A stretch of 64,000 bases of DNA from positions 1,550,001 through 1,614,000 of the forward strand of contig NZ_JACBZX010000001.1 in assembly GCF_013408565.1 (NCBI RefSeq), written 5' to 3'. This stretch comes from Janibacter alkaliphilus. GTDB lineage: Bacteria > Actinomycetota > Actinomycetes > Actinomycetales > Dermatophilaceae. The first letter of the stretch is position 1. The number at the start of each line of letters is the position of its first letter. The notes below the pieces were generated by a model that saw only the letters and a list, made by a program, of their open reading frames with translations, had not been told where the DNA came from and did no database searches. This document shows positions 41,360-49,577 of the stretch, piece by piece. The translations under genes were made by a program, and so were the position numbers.

Positions 41360-44300
41360 TCAGACCAGGGCGCCGACCCGGGCCTCGAGCAGCCCGAGGA
41401 AGGCACCGAGGGTGACCAGCTCGCGGCTGCTGCGCGGGGCGGCGTCGGCGAGCACCGGTGACATCACGACGAAGGCGGCGTGCTGCCCGCGCGAGACGGC
41501 GACGTTGAGCCGGTGCCGGTCGAGCAGGAAGCCCAGGCCGCGGCTGATGTCGTGCGCCGACGAGGCGGACATCGAGACGATGACCACCGGCGCCTGCTGC
41601 CCCTGGAAGGAGTCGACGGTGCCGACCCTGGCCTGCTCCAGATGGTCCCGGGCCAGGGCGTCCTGCAGCGCGGCCACCTGGTGGTTGTAGGGGGCGACGA
41701 CGAGGACGTCCGCCGGGGTCAGCGGGCGGGTGCCCGCACCGTCGGTCCAGGGCCGGCCCACCAGGTCCGCCACCAGCTGCGCCACCCGCTCGGCCTCCTC
41801 GGGCGACTCGGTGGTGCGCCCGGCGTGCTCGACCTCGACGACGTGCAGGCCCGGGGCGATCCCGGCGAGGTCGCGGCCGGTGGTCACCTCCTCGCGGGAG
41901 CGCAGCCGATCGTCGTAGGCGAGCCGGGAGACCGGTGCGGTGAGCGCGGGGTGCATCCGCCAGGTCTGCGCGAGGAAGTAGCCGAGCTCGTCGGGGATCG
42001 TCTCGGCGTCGCCGAGCAGCCAACCGAGCGCGGAACGGTCCACCGGCTCCGGGTGGGTGCCCTGGGAGACCTGGGGCAGCTGCTGCGGGTCGCCGAGCAG
42101 CAGCAGCCGGGCACCGGCGGTGGAGACCCCGATCGTCGGCGCGATCGCCAGCTGACCGGCCTCGTCGACGACCACGAGGTCGAGCTGTCCGGCCTCGATC
42201 CGGGTGCGGTTGGTGAGGTCCCAGGCGGTGCCGCCGAGCACGTAGCCGCGTCCGGCAGCGGCGTGCTCCGCGGCGAAGGGTGCGTACCCGGTCGACGTCA
42301 GCTCGGTCCAGGTGCGCTCGCCCTCGCCCTTGGGTGACTTGCCGACCTGCTCCGCCGGGACGCCCGCTGTGACGATCGCGTCGAGCATGTTCTCCACCGC
42401 CGCGTGGCTCTGCGCGACGACCCCGACCCGCCAGCCGTGCTCGCGGACCAGGGCGCTCACGACGTGCGCGCCGACGTGGGTCTTGCCGGTGCCGGGCGGG
42501 CCCTGCACGGCCAGGTAGGAGCGGTCCAGGGACAGCAGCGCGTCCCGCACGTCGGCGACGTCGTCACCGGTGCGGGGGAGCTCGGCGGTCGCGTCGTCGC
42601 TCTGGTGAGCCGTCGTCCGAGGCGCACGGCGGGCCAGCAGGTCCAGCGCCGGGCCGGGCGGCAGCACCGGCTCGTGCGGCGGCACCCGGTGGTTCGGCGG
42701 TGCCGGCGTGGTCCTCTCGCCCGTCTGGGCGTCCAGGACCTGCTGGGCGACGTCGCTGATCGCGGTCACGATGTTGTCGGCCCGAGGCGGGGCGTCCGGC
42801 CCGAGACCGACCGGCAGATCGGGGTAGCCGCTGGTGCCTCGCGGAGCGCTCTCCTCGACGGTGACCGCCACCAGCTCGGCGCCGGACGGGTCGATCACCT
42901 CCTCGCGCGCCAGCAGCCGGACCGCGCGGTGGGCCCCGACCTGGCCCTCCTGCGCCACGTCAGCCGGGGGGTCGTGGTAGACGGCGACCAGCCCCCGTCC
43001 GGACAGCCCACGGTCCTCGCCGACGACGCGCAGGGTGCGCCGCGGCGAGCTGCGCGGGGTCGGTGCCACCCACTCGGTGAGCTGCTCGACACGGTCGCCG
43101 CGCAGCACGTCGGTGCCGGCCGCCCACTCCTCGACCGGGGAGCCGAGACGGTCGAAGTGCCCCCACCAGTACGGCTTGTCCTCACGGCGGTGGTACCCGA
43201 CGGCCGCGGCGAGCATCGCCACCGCCTGCTGCTGCGGGCTACGCTCGTGCGCGGGGTCGTCCCCGACGAGGGCGAGCAGCTCCTCGGTGCGCTCAGCCGG
43301 CGGCTCCACCGCGGCGTCCGGGTCCTCGCCCTGTCCGCCGGGACGGTCGGCGACCTGGTGCTCGTCGGCGCGGGCGCGCAGCCAGTCCCGCAGCCGCAGC
43401 GTGGAGAGGCAGTCGTACTCGTTGTACTGACGGATGTCCTCCAGCCGCTCGGCGGCCAGCACGGCGTCGCCGTCGACCAGCGCCTGCACGTAGCGGTGGT
43501 ACTCGACGATCGAGTCGCCGCCGCCGGTCACCCCGTCGGCGGCGCGCAGCTCGTCGCCCATGTAGAGCGGCTCGAGCTGCTTGATCGAGTACGAGCCGGT
43601 CCCGACCCGGACAGACTGCTTGACCGTGGCGTAGAGATCGACGAGGACCCGGTCGCGCAGCAGCCCGTCGACCTCCTCCTGGCCCTCACCGTGCCGCGCC
43701 GCCAGCCGCAGCAGGGCCGAGCGCTCGTAGCCGGAGTAGTGGTAGACGTGCAGGTCGGGCCAGCGGCGCCGACGCTGCTGCAGCCAGTCGAGGAAGGCCC
43801 GCAGCGCCGCACCCTCCTGCCGCCGGTCGTGCGCCCAGAAGGCGGTGAAGGCGGTGCTCCCGTCCGGCTCGAGCGTCAGGCAGCCGAAGAGGTACTCCAG
43901 GCCCCAGGTGCGCGAGCCCGGCTCGTGCCACATCGGGTCGGCCTCGAAGTCGAAGAAGACGTCGCCCGGGCTGGGGGTCGGCAGCGCCAGGGCGGCCGGG
44001 GTGACCACCTCGTGGGTCAGCGTGCCGGCCTCGCGCGCCGCCAGCTGCAGCCGCGCCTGCGCCCGCAGCCGGTCCCGCACCTGGGCTCGCAGGCCCGGCA
44101 CGACGGTGTCCTGGGGCAGCGCGGCCAGGTCGCCGACCGTGACGACGCCGACCTCGGCCAGCGCGGTCCGCTGCGCGGCGTGCACGCCGGCGACGAGCAG
44201 CACGTCGTCCTCGCCGTGCAGCTGGGCCTGGCAGGTGTCGCAGACCAGGCACGCGGCGACCGACGCGTCGTGCAGGTCGGCCGCGCCCGGACCCTGCAGG

Positions 44301-44920
44301 TGCGTCGTGACGAGCTCGCTCAGCCGGGCCCGCCGGGCGCGCACCACCGGGAGCACGTCGTCGAGGCGGGTCTCCCGGGCGTCCTCGTCGCCGAGGACGA
44401 GCCGCAGCACCGGCGACACCGGGACGCCGCCGCGCTGCAGGATGTCGGCATAGGCGCCGACCTGCAGCAGCGCCTCGACGCTCTCCCGGCGGGCCAGCTT
44501 GGCGTCGCAGACCACCCACCGCCCGTCCTCGCCGCGCAGCAGGAAGTCGGCGACCCCGACGAACCCGGGCTCGGCGATCACCGCCTGGACGACGAGGTCG
44601 ACCGCGGGGTCGGCGAGCCAGGCCAGGGTCTGGGCGTGCGCGGCCGCGTAGCCCTCGGGCGTCGGCTCCGGCCGGGGCGCGCTGCGCACCGCACCAGGAC
44701 GCTCGGCCGCGAGCGCCCGCAGCACCCGCTGCTCGTGGGCGTGACCGAGCTCGGCGACCCGGGCGAGCACCTCGTCCTCGACCGGCTCGGGGGCCGGTCG
44801 GCGGTCCAGGGCGACGTCGAGGTCGGCCAGCAGCGCGTGCTCGCACCCGGCGGCGCGGCGCAGGTCGCTGGCCGAGAGCAGCACCTCGGGCGACGTGCCG
44901 GGGACCTGGATGATCTGCAT
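41360..44920 (-). CDS. TM0106-family RecB-like nuclease fused to RNase H-like and SF1 helicase domains
   Basis: 1186 residues in three parts. (1) A Cas4/RecB-like TM0106-type nuclease (about 1-285): ASDLRRAAGCEHALLADLD, VGVADFLLRG, WVVCDAKLARRE (D..E/D-x-K core), then CLVCDTCQAQ. (2) An RNase H-like exonuclease module (about 318-505): VFFDFEADP, HVYHYSGYERSALLRL, YNEYDCLSTLRLRDWL. (3) A superfamily-1 helicase (about 790-1180): VQGPPGTGKTHVGAHVV (Walker A intact), DLVVVDEAGQLAIAP (Walker B), LLLGDPQQLPQVSQG, AQTWRMHP, TVDSFQGQQAPVVIVS, HRLNVAVSRGQHA. Such fusions are known widely in actinobacteria, and a DNA processing or repair role is inferred. It stands alone and convergent with zwf. Confidence 0.88.
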   Translation of the reverse strand: MQIIQVPGTSPEVLLSASDLRRAAGCEHALLADLDVALDRRPAPEPVEDEVLARVAELGHAHEQRVLRALAAERPGAVRSAPRPEPTPEGYAAAHAQTLAWLADPAVDLVVQAVIAEPGFVGVADFLLRGEDGRWVVCDAKLARRESVEALLQVGAYADILQRGGVPVSPVLRLVLGDEDARETRLDDVLPVVRARRARLSELVTTHLQGPGAADLHDASVAACLVCDTCQAQLHGEDDVLLVAGVHAAQRTALAEVGVVTVGDLAALPQDTVVPGLRAQVRDRLRAQARLQLAAREAGTLTHEVVTPAALALPTPSPGDVFFDFEADPMWHEPGSRTWGLEYLFGCLTLEPDGSTAFTAFWAHDRRQEGAALRAFLDWLQQRRRRWPDLHVYHYSGYERSALLRLAARHGEGQEEVDGLLRDRVLVDLYATVKQSVRVGTGSYSIKQLEPLYMGDELRAADGVTGGGDSIVEYHRYVQALVDGDAVLAAERLEDIRQYNEYDCLSTLRLRDWLRARADEHQVADRPGGQGEDPDAAVEPPAERTEELLALVGDDPAHERSPQQQAVAMLAAAVGYHRREDKPYWWGHFDRLGSPVEEWAAGTDVLRGDRVEQLTEWVAPTPRSSPRRTLRVVGEDRGLSGRGLVAVYHDPPADVAQEGQVGAHRAVRLLAREEVIDPSGAELVAVTVEESAPRGTSGYPDLPVGLGPDAPPRADNIVTAISDVAQQVLDAQTGERTTPAPPNHRVPPHEPVLPPGPALDLLARRAPRTTAHQSDDATAELPRTGDDVADVRDALLSLDRSYLAVQGPPGTGKTHVGAHVVSALVREHGWRVGVVAQSHAAVENMLDAIVTAGVPAEQVGKSPKGEGERTWTELTSTGYAPFAAEHAAAGRGYVLGGTAWDLTNRTRIEAGQLDLVVVDEAGQLAIAPTIGVSTAGARLLLLGDPQQLPQVSQGTHPEPVDRSALGWLLGDAETIPDELGYFLAQTWRMHPALTAPVSRLAYDDRLRSREEVTTGRDLAGIAPGLHVVEVEHAGRTTESPEEAERVAQLVADLVGRPWTDGAGTRPLTPADVLVVAPYNHQVAALQDALARDHLEQARVGTVDSFQGQQAPVVIVSMSASSAHDISRGLGFLLDRHRLNVAVSRGQHAAFVVMSPVLADAAPRSSRELVTLGAFLGLLEARVGALV

Positions 44921-45018
44921 GCCGCCACCCTACGAAGGGGGACCGACACCGTCGGCCCGCCCGGTGCGCCCCGTGGCCGGCCCGGTGGCAGCGACGGTCG
45001 GCGCGCCGTAGCGTGCTC

Positions 45019-45042
45019 GGACCGCGGTCGTCGCCGACCGCG
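45019..45042. promoter_or_regulatory. perfect hairpin in the leader of the Nramp-like gene
   Basis: Ten-base arms ACCGCGGTCG and CGACCGCGGT around a 4-base loop, followed at once by a smaller CTCG...CGAG stem. It lies about 100 bp before the ATG of the transporter gene. It could be a transcript leader element or an upstream terminator; I could not match it to a known metal riboswitch. Confidence 0.45.
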
Positions 45043-45140
45043 GTCTCGAGGAGCCGAGAGCCAGGAGCAGCCGCCATGCGCCGCATCAGCCGGGACGCCG
45101 AGGGGTGTCCGAGCCACCCGGACGACCAGGGGCAGGCGTC

Positions 45141-46400
45141 ATGAGCAGCGGGACCGAGCAGCAGCCGGCCGCCCGGTGGTCGCTCGTCGGCCCCGGGATC
45201 ATCGTCGCGGCCACCGGGGTCGGCGCGATCGACCTCGTGGCCACCCTCGTCGCCGGCAGCTCCTACGGCTACGGGCTCTTCTGGTGCGTGCTGGCCGGGT
45301 GCCTGATGAAGATCGTGCTCGTCGAGGGCGCCGGTCGCTACTCGCTGGCGTCGGGCCGCACGATCTTCGAGGGCTGGAGCAGCCTGGGGCGCTGGACCCA
45401 CGTCTACTTCGTGCCGTACATCGTCATCTGGGGGTTCGTCTACGGGGCGGCGGCGATGGCCGGGACCGGCCTGCCGCTGCACTCGCTCTTCCCGGTGCTG
45501 CCGGTGGAGGCGTGGGGCATCCTCGCCGGCCTGGCCGGGGCCGCGCTGGTGTGGCTCGGCCGGTACGGGATCTTCGAGAAGGTCTGCGCCGCGCTCGTCG
45601 GGCTGATGTTCGTCACGATGGTCGGCGCCGCCGTCATGACCGTGCCCAACCTCGGGGACATCGTCGCCGGGCTGCGCCCGTGGGTGCCCGACGACGGGCT
45701 GGTCACCGTGCTCGCGCTGGCCGGCGGGGTCGGCGGCACCATCACGCTGGCCGCCTACGGCTACTGGCTGCGGGAGAAGGGGTGGGCCACGCCCTCCTTC
45801 ATGCGGGTGATGCGGATCGACAACGTCGTCGCCTACACGATCACCGGGGTCTTCGTCGCGGCCACCCTGGTGGTCGGTGCGGAGCTGCTCTACTCCGCGC
45901 AGATCGCCATCGCCGACGGCGACGAGGGGCTGCTCGATCTCTCCGAGGTGCTCGCCGAACGCTACGGCGAGTGGTCCGGCACGGTCTTCCTCGTCGGCTT
46001 CTTCGCGGCGGCCATGTCCAGCCTGCTCGGGGTGTGGAACGGGGTCTCGCTGATGTTCGCCGACCTCGTCGGGCACCTGCGCGGCCTGGATGCGGACGCG
46101 CCCGAGCGTCGCATCGGCGGACGCTGGTACCGCGCCTACATCCTGTGGCTGACCTTCCCGCCGATGATCATGCTCTTCCTCGGCCGGCCGGTCTGGCTCA
46201 TCCTCGCCTACGGGGTGCTCGGCTCGCTCTTCATGCCCTTCCTGGCCATCACCCTGCTGTGGTTGCTCAACACCGACCGGGTGCCGCAGCGCTGGCGCAA
46301 CCGGTGGTGGACCAACCTCGCGCTCGTGCTGTGCGCGGCGGTCTTCGCCTGGCTCGCGGTCACCGAGCTCGTCGAGACCGTCCGGGGCGCCTTCGACTGA
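45141..46400 (+). CDS. Nramp-family transporter lacking canonical metal-binding motifs
   Basis: 419 residues, about 11 helices. Start ATG 45141 with AGGGG upstream (an in-frame GTG at 45105 is possible). TM1 reads GPGIIVAATGVGAIDLVATL, which aligns without gaps to canonical Nramp TM1 but with GAID in place of the DPGN metal motif. TM6 has GGTITLAAYGYWL where MPH is expected. SYGYGLFW and VEGAGRYSLASGRTIFEG downstream are typical of the fold. The family assignment is secure, but transport of Mn2+/Fe2+ is doubtful. Other ions or organic substrates are possible. Confidence 0.85.
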   Translation: MSSGTEQQPAARWSLVGPGIIVAATGVGAIDLVATLVAGSSYGYGLFWCVLAGCLMKIVLVEGAGRYSLASGRTIFEGWSSLGRWTHVYFVPYIVIWGFVYGAAAMAGTGLPLHSLFPVLPVEAWGILAGLAGAALVWLGRYGIFEKVCAALVGLMFVTMVGAAVMTVPNLGDIVAGLRPWVPDDGLVTVLALAGGVGGTITLAAYGYWLREKGWATPSFMRVMRIDNVVAYTITGVFVAATLVVGAELLYSAQIAIADGDEGLLDLSEVLAERYGEWSGTVFLVGFFAAAMSSLLGVWNGVSLMFADLVGHLRGLDADAPERRIGGRWYRAYILWLTFPPMIMLFLGRPVWLILAYGVLGSLFMPFLAITLLWLLNTDRVPQRWRNRWWTNLALVLCAAVFAWLAVTELVETVRGAFD

Positions 46401-46461
46401 CCGACTCTGCGCTGTTCCCGCCCGACCGTCACCCCGTGCAACCGTCACCCACAACCACCGG

Positions 46462-46509
46462 GCTACCACGCAGTAAGTGTCGTGATCACAGCACTTACTG
46501 CGTGGTAGC
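46462..46509. repeat. 48-bp palindrome family B, copy 3
   Basis: Identical core to the copy at 55030: arms GCTACCACGCAGTAAGTG and CACTTACTGCGTGGTAGC with centre TCGTGATCACAG, and here flanked by CCGG-like bases on both sides. It is 62 bp past the Nramp-like stop and upstream of the universal stress protein gene. Confidence 0.92.
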
Positions 46510-46680
46510 CGGCGTCCTGGGCGGCGACGAAGGGGGTGGCGGCGACTGATCCGTCCGGGCCTTGCCGTGGGGTGCCCTCACTCCGATAGCCTGTAGTAGG
46601 TCAGCTGTCCACAGGTAGACGCAGCTGCCCGGCGAGGGGATGGCCGTCGCGGCTGCACCGATGCAGAGGTGATGAGTTCC

Positions 46681-47574
46681 ATGACCCAGCCCGCTTCCAC
46701 GAGCCGACCGCTGGTCGTCGGCTACGACGGCTCCGACGGCGCCGAGAAGGCCGTCCGTTGGGCGGCCGCGGCCGCCGCCCACGCCGGCGCCCCGCTGGTC
46801 GTGCTGCACGCCGCCGACAGGATCCAGTACGCCCACGACGCCGGTGTCGGCATCTGGGACCCCACCAAGGCCCTGGAGAGCTCGCGCAAGGCGGCCGAGG
46901 CCGGTGCGCGGATCGCCCGCGAGCAGGCGTCGGGCCTGGAGGCCACCGCCCGCGGCTCCCTGCTCGGCCCCCGCCAGGCCCTCGACGAGGCCTCCGCCGG
47001 CGCGGCCGGCGTGGTGGTCGGCACCCGCGGCCTGGGCCGGGTGCGCAGCACCCTGCTCGGCGCCACCGCCTACGGGGTCACCGGTCACGCCCGCTGCCCG
47101 GTCACGGTCGTGCCCTCCTCGGCCCGGCTGCCCGGACCGGACGCTCCGGTCGTCGTCGGTGTCGACGGCTCGGTCTCGGCCGAGCGAGCCGCCGAGTCCG
47201 GCGCCCAGCAGGCGGCCGCCTGGGGAGCCCGGCTGCACCTCATGACCTGCTGGAAGAAGGCGGACAAGGACCCGTGGGGTATCGACCCCGCCGGCTTCGA
47301 CAGCGAGGAGGACGCGGCCAGAGCCTTCGAGGAGGCCGCGCTGAAGATCGCCGACGAGGCCAAGTCCCGCGTCGTCGAGCAGCACCCGGACCTGGAGGTG
47401 ACCACCAGCGCCCCCTCGGGCCGCGCGGACGAGGCTCTGCTCGACGCCAGCTCCGAGGCCGGGCTGCTCGTCGTCGGCACCCGCGGCGGTGGCGGCTGGC
47501 TCTCCTCCGAGCACGGCTCCACCTCCCGGAACCTGCTGCACCTGAGCAAGGTGGCCGTCCAGATCGTCCCCTGA
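46681..47574 (+). CDS. universal stress protein, two UspA domains
   Basis: 297 residues with two tandem Usp folds. Domain 1 (about 10-143) has PLVVGYDGSDGAEKAVRWA and the ATP-binding GVVVGTRGLGRVRSTLLGA. Domain 2 (about 152-295) has PVVVGVDGSVSAERAAESG and GLLVVGTRGGGGWLSSEHGS. The G-2x-G-9x-G(S/T) nucleotide motif is clear in domain 1 and modified in domain 2. ATG 46681 follows AGGTG nine bases upstream; ATG 46672 is an alternative. Such proteins accumulate under hypoxia or starvation. A strong hairpin follows the stop. Confidence 0.93.
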   Translation: MTQPASTSRPLVVGYDGSDGAEKAVRWAAAAAAHAGAPLVVLHAADRIQYAHDAGVGIWDPTKALESSRKAAEAGARIAREQASGLEATARGSLLGPRQALDEASAGAAGVVVGTRGLGRVRSTLLGATAYGVTGHARCPVTVVPSSARLPGPDAPVVVGVDGSVSAERAAESGAQQAAAWGARLHLMTCWKKADKDPWGIDPAGFDSEEDAARAFEEAALKIADEAKSRVVEQHPDLEVTTSAPSGRADEALLDASSEAGLLVVGTRGGGGWLSSEHGSTSRNLLHLSKVAVQIVP

Positions 47575-47592
47575 CCCCGCGGCAGCACCCCT

Positions 47593-47628
47593 GACCGGGG
47601 CCCGGCGTCGACGCGCCGGGCCCCGGTC
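47593..47628. terminator. rho-independent-like hairpin after the universal stress protein gene
   Basis: Perfect 15-bp stem GACCGGGGCCCGGCG / CGCCGGGCCCCGGTC with a 6-base loop (TCGACG), 18 bp past the stop. No T-tract, as is common in actinobacteria. Confidence 0.8.
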
Positions 47629-47673
47629 GCTGCGACGGGCAGGGCTGTCGGTGTCCTCTGGCAGGGTGAGTGC

Positions 47674-48081
47674 ATGAGCCTGCGCTGGTACACCGTGGTC
47701 GTCGACGCCACCGACATCGCCTCGCTCGGCCGGTGGTGGGCCGAGACCCTGGGGTGGAGCATCGTCTACGAGGACGAGCACGAGGTGGCCGTCGCCGCGG
47801 ACCCCGACGCCGAGGAGCGGGTGATCGAGGACCTGCCGACGTGGCTGGCTCAGCGACCGGCGCTGGTCTTCGTCCCCGTCCCCGAGGCGAAGGGCGTGAA
47901 GAACCGGCTGCACATCGACCTCGCCCCGCACACCAGCCAGGAGCGCGTCGCCGAGATCGCCGCGCTGCTCGAGCGCGGAGCGACCCGCGTCGATGTCGGG
48001 CAGAGCGCCGACGTCACGTGGGACGTGCTGGCCGACCCCGAGGGCAACGAGTTCTGCGTGCTCTCCACCCGCGACCGGTGA
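47674..48081 (+). CDS. VOC (glyoxalase-like) family protein
   Basis: 135-residue single-module VOC protein: MSLRWYTVVVDATDIASLGRWWAETLGW, RLHIDLAPHTSQERVAEIAALL and DPEGNEFCVLSTRD, with the His and Glu of HIDLAP and GNEFCVL as likely metal ligands. It matches the glyoxalase-like domain common in actinobacteria. The stop overlaps the GTG of menC (GTGA), so the two are co-translated, though a metabolic link is not evident. Confidence 0.9.
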   Translation: MSLRWYTVVVDATDIASLGRWWAETLGWSIVYEDEHEVAVAADPDAEERVIEDLPTWLAQRPALVFVPVPEAKGVKNRLHIDLAPHTSQERVAEIAALLERGATRVDVGQSADVTWDVLADPEGNEFCVLSTRDR

Positions 48082-49121
48082 CCCCGTCCGACCTGTCCGG
48101 CCGACCCACCGTGCCCGACCTGCCGCAGCTGCCGAACCTGCCGGAGCTGCCCGACCTGCTCGGGTCGCTGCACGTGGTGCGGCTGCCGCTGCGGGTGCGC
48201 TTCCGCGGGATCGAGCAGCGCGAGGTGGCGCTGCTGCGCGGCCCCTCGGGCTGGGGCGAGTTCGCCCCCTTCGTCGAGTACCCGCCGACCGAGGCCGCCG
48301 CCTGGCTGGCCGCCGCGATCGAGGCCGGGTGGGGGGAGTGGCCCACCCCGGTGCGCGACGAGGTGCCGGTCAACGCCACCGTGCCGGCGGTACCGGCCGC
48401 ACGGGTGCCCGAGGTGCTGGCCCGCTTCGAGGGCTGCACCACGGCCAAGGTGAAGGTGGCCGAGGCCGGCCAGACGCTGTCCGACGACCTCGACCGGGTC
48501 GCCGCCGTCCGCGAGGTGCTCGGGGCGACCGCGCGGATCCGGGTGGACGCCAACGGGGCGTGGTCGGTGGACCAGGCCCGCGAGGCGGTCGCCGCCCTGA
48601 GCCGCTTCGGCCTGGAGTACGTCGAGCAGCCCTGCGCGCAGGTCGCCGAGCTGGCGGCGCTGCGCCTGGCGCTGGCCCGCGACCGGGTGGAGGTGCCGGT
48701 GGCCGCGGACGAGTCGATCCGCAAGGCCCAGGACCCGCTGGAGGTCGCCCGGCGCGGGGCCGCCGACGTGGTCGTCGTCAAGGTCGCTCCGCTCGGTGGG
48801 GTGGCGCGGGCGCTGGCGGTCGTGCAGGACTGCGGGCTGCCCGCGGTGGTGTCCTCGGCGATCGACTCCAGCGTCGGGATCCGTGCCGGGGTGGCGCTGG
48901 CCGCCGCCCTGCCGGACCTGCCGCACGCCTGCGGGCTGGGCACCGTGCGGCTCCTGGAGGAGGACGTCAGCGGTGAGCCGTTGGTCCCGGTCGGCGGGGC
49001 GCTGCCGGTGCGCGATCCCGCCGTGGACCCCGCTGCCCTGGCCCGGCACCGGGTCGAGCCCGAGCGCGAGACCTGGTGGCGCGAGCGGCTGACCGCGGCC
49101 CACGCGGTGCTGGCGGGCTGA
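48078..49121 (+). CDS. menC: o-succinylbenzoate synthase MenC
   Basis: 347-residue enolase-superfamily enzyme that dehydrates SHCHC to o-succinylbenzoate. The N-terminal capping domain begins after a Leu-Pro repeat (DLPQLPNLPELPDLL). Catalytic landmarks are TAKVKVAEAGQT (Lys of the KxK), RIRVDANGAWS (first metal Asp), YVEQP (Glu), VAADESIRK (Asp-Glu) and VVVKVAPLGGVARAL (second Lys). It is shorter than the mandelate-racemase average, as for actinobacterial MenC. The GTG start overlaps the VOC stop. Confidence 0.93.
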   Translation: MTPSDLSGRPTVPDLPQLPNLPELPDLLGSLHVVRLPLRVRFRGIEQREVALLRGPSGWGEFAPFVEYPPTEAAAWLAAAIEAGWGEWPTPVRDEVPVNATVPAVPAARVPEVLARFEGCTTAKVKVAEAGQTLSDDLDRVAAVREVLGATARIRVDANGAWSVDQAREAVAALSRFGLEYVEQPCAQVAELAALRLALARDRVEVPVAADESIRKAQDPLEVARRGAADVVVVKVAPLGGVARALAVVQDCGLPAVVSSAIDSSVGIRAGVALAAALPDLPHACGLGTVRLLEEDVSGEPLVPVGGALPVRDPAVDPAALARHRVEPERETWWRERLTAAHAVLAG

Positions 49122-49274
49122 GCCAGGAGAGGGCGCTGCCGTCCTGGCCTGGATCCTCGCTGCCCGGTCTCGACCTGCGCGACGCTCGTCCCCAGCCGTC
49201 CCCGTCCCGTACCGGCATCCCCAGACTTCGGCGACGCCTGGCGGCGCCCGCACCGCTGCGGTGGGCTGTCGGCC

Positions 49275-49577
49275 ATGGACCCCTTCGACCTCTCCGGCGT
49301 CGCCACCCGGCTCGACAGTGCTGCCCGGCTCCTGCACGAGCTGGCCTCGGACGTGGCCGGCACGGCCGAGGTGCGCTGGCGATCCGGTGCTGCCGACCTC
49401 TTCCGGGAGCAGGTCGACGCGAGAGCTCGGCGGCTGCTGGACCTGGCCCGGGACGCCGAGGATCTGAGCGGGGAGACGCTCGCCCTGGAGCACGCTGCGC
49501 GCGAGCGGGCGAGCCTCGCCGCCGAGGTGGCCGAGACCATCGCCGTCGTGGCCCGGCCGAAGGGACCGCTGCTGTGA
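49275..49577 (+). CDS. WXG100-like small helical protein
   Basis: 100 residues, predicted as two long helices around a turn. DLSGVATRLDSAARLLHELASDV comes first, then VRWRSGAADLFREQVDARARRLLDLARDAEDLSG. The turn W-R-S-G is a variant of the WxG motif of type VII secretion substrates, and W..G-AA..F is retained. Its stop overlaps the GTG of the next gene, a hydrolase with a similar helical N terminus. This recalls the WXG100/effector pairs of actinobacteria. No T7SS core genes are in the window. Confidence 0.75.
   Translation: MDPFDLSGVATRLDSAARLLHELASDVAGTAEVRWRSGAADLFREQVDARARRLLDLARDAEDLSGETLALEHAARERASLAAEVAETIAVVARPKGPLL

Noticed and set aside
45005..45140. M-box or Mn riboswitch upstream of the Nramp-like gene
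   Set aside because: Key conserved loops of both classes could not be found; kept only as an unclassified hairpin.
43686..46469. 927-codon minus-strand open frame crossing the nuclease-helicase start and the Nramp-like gene
   Set aside because: Low-complexity translation, contradicts two well-supported genes in other frames.
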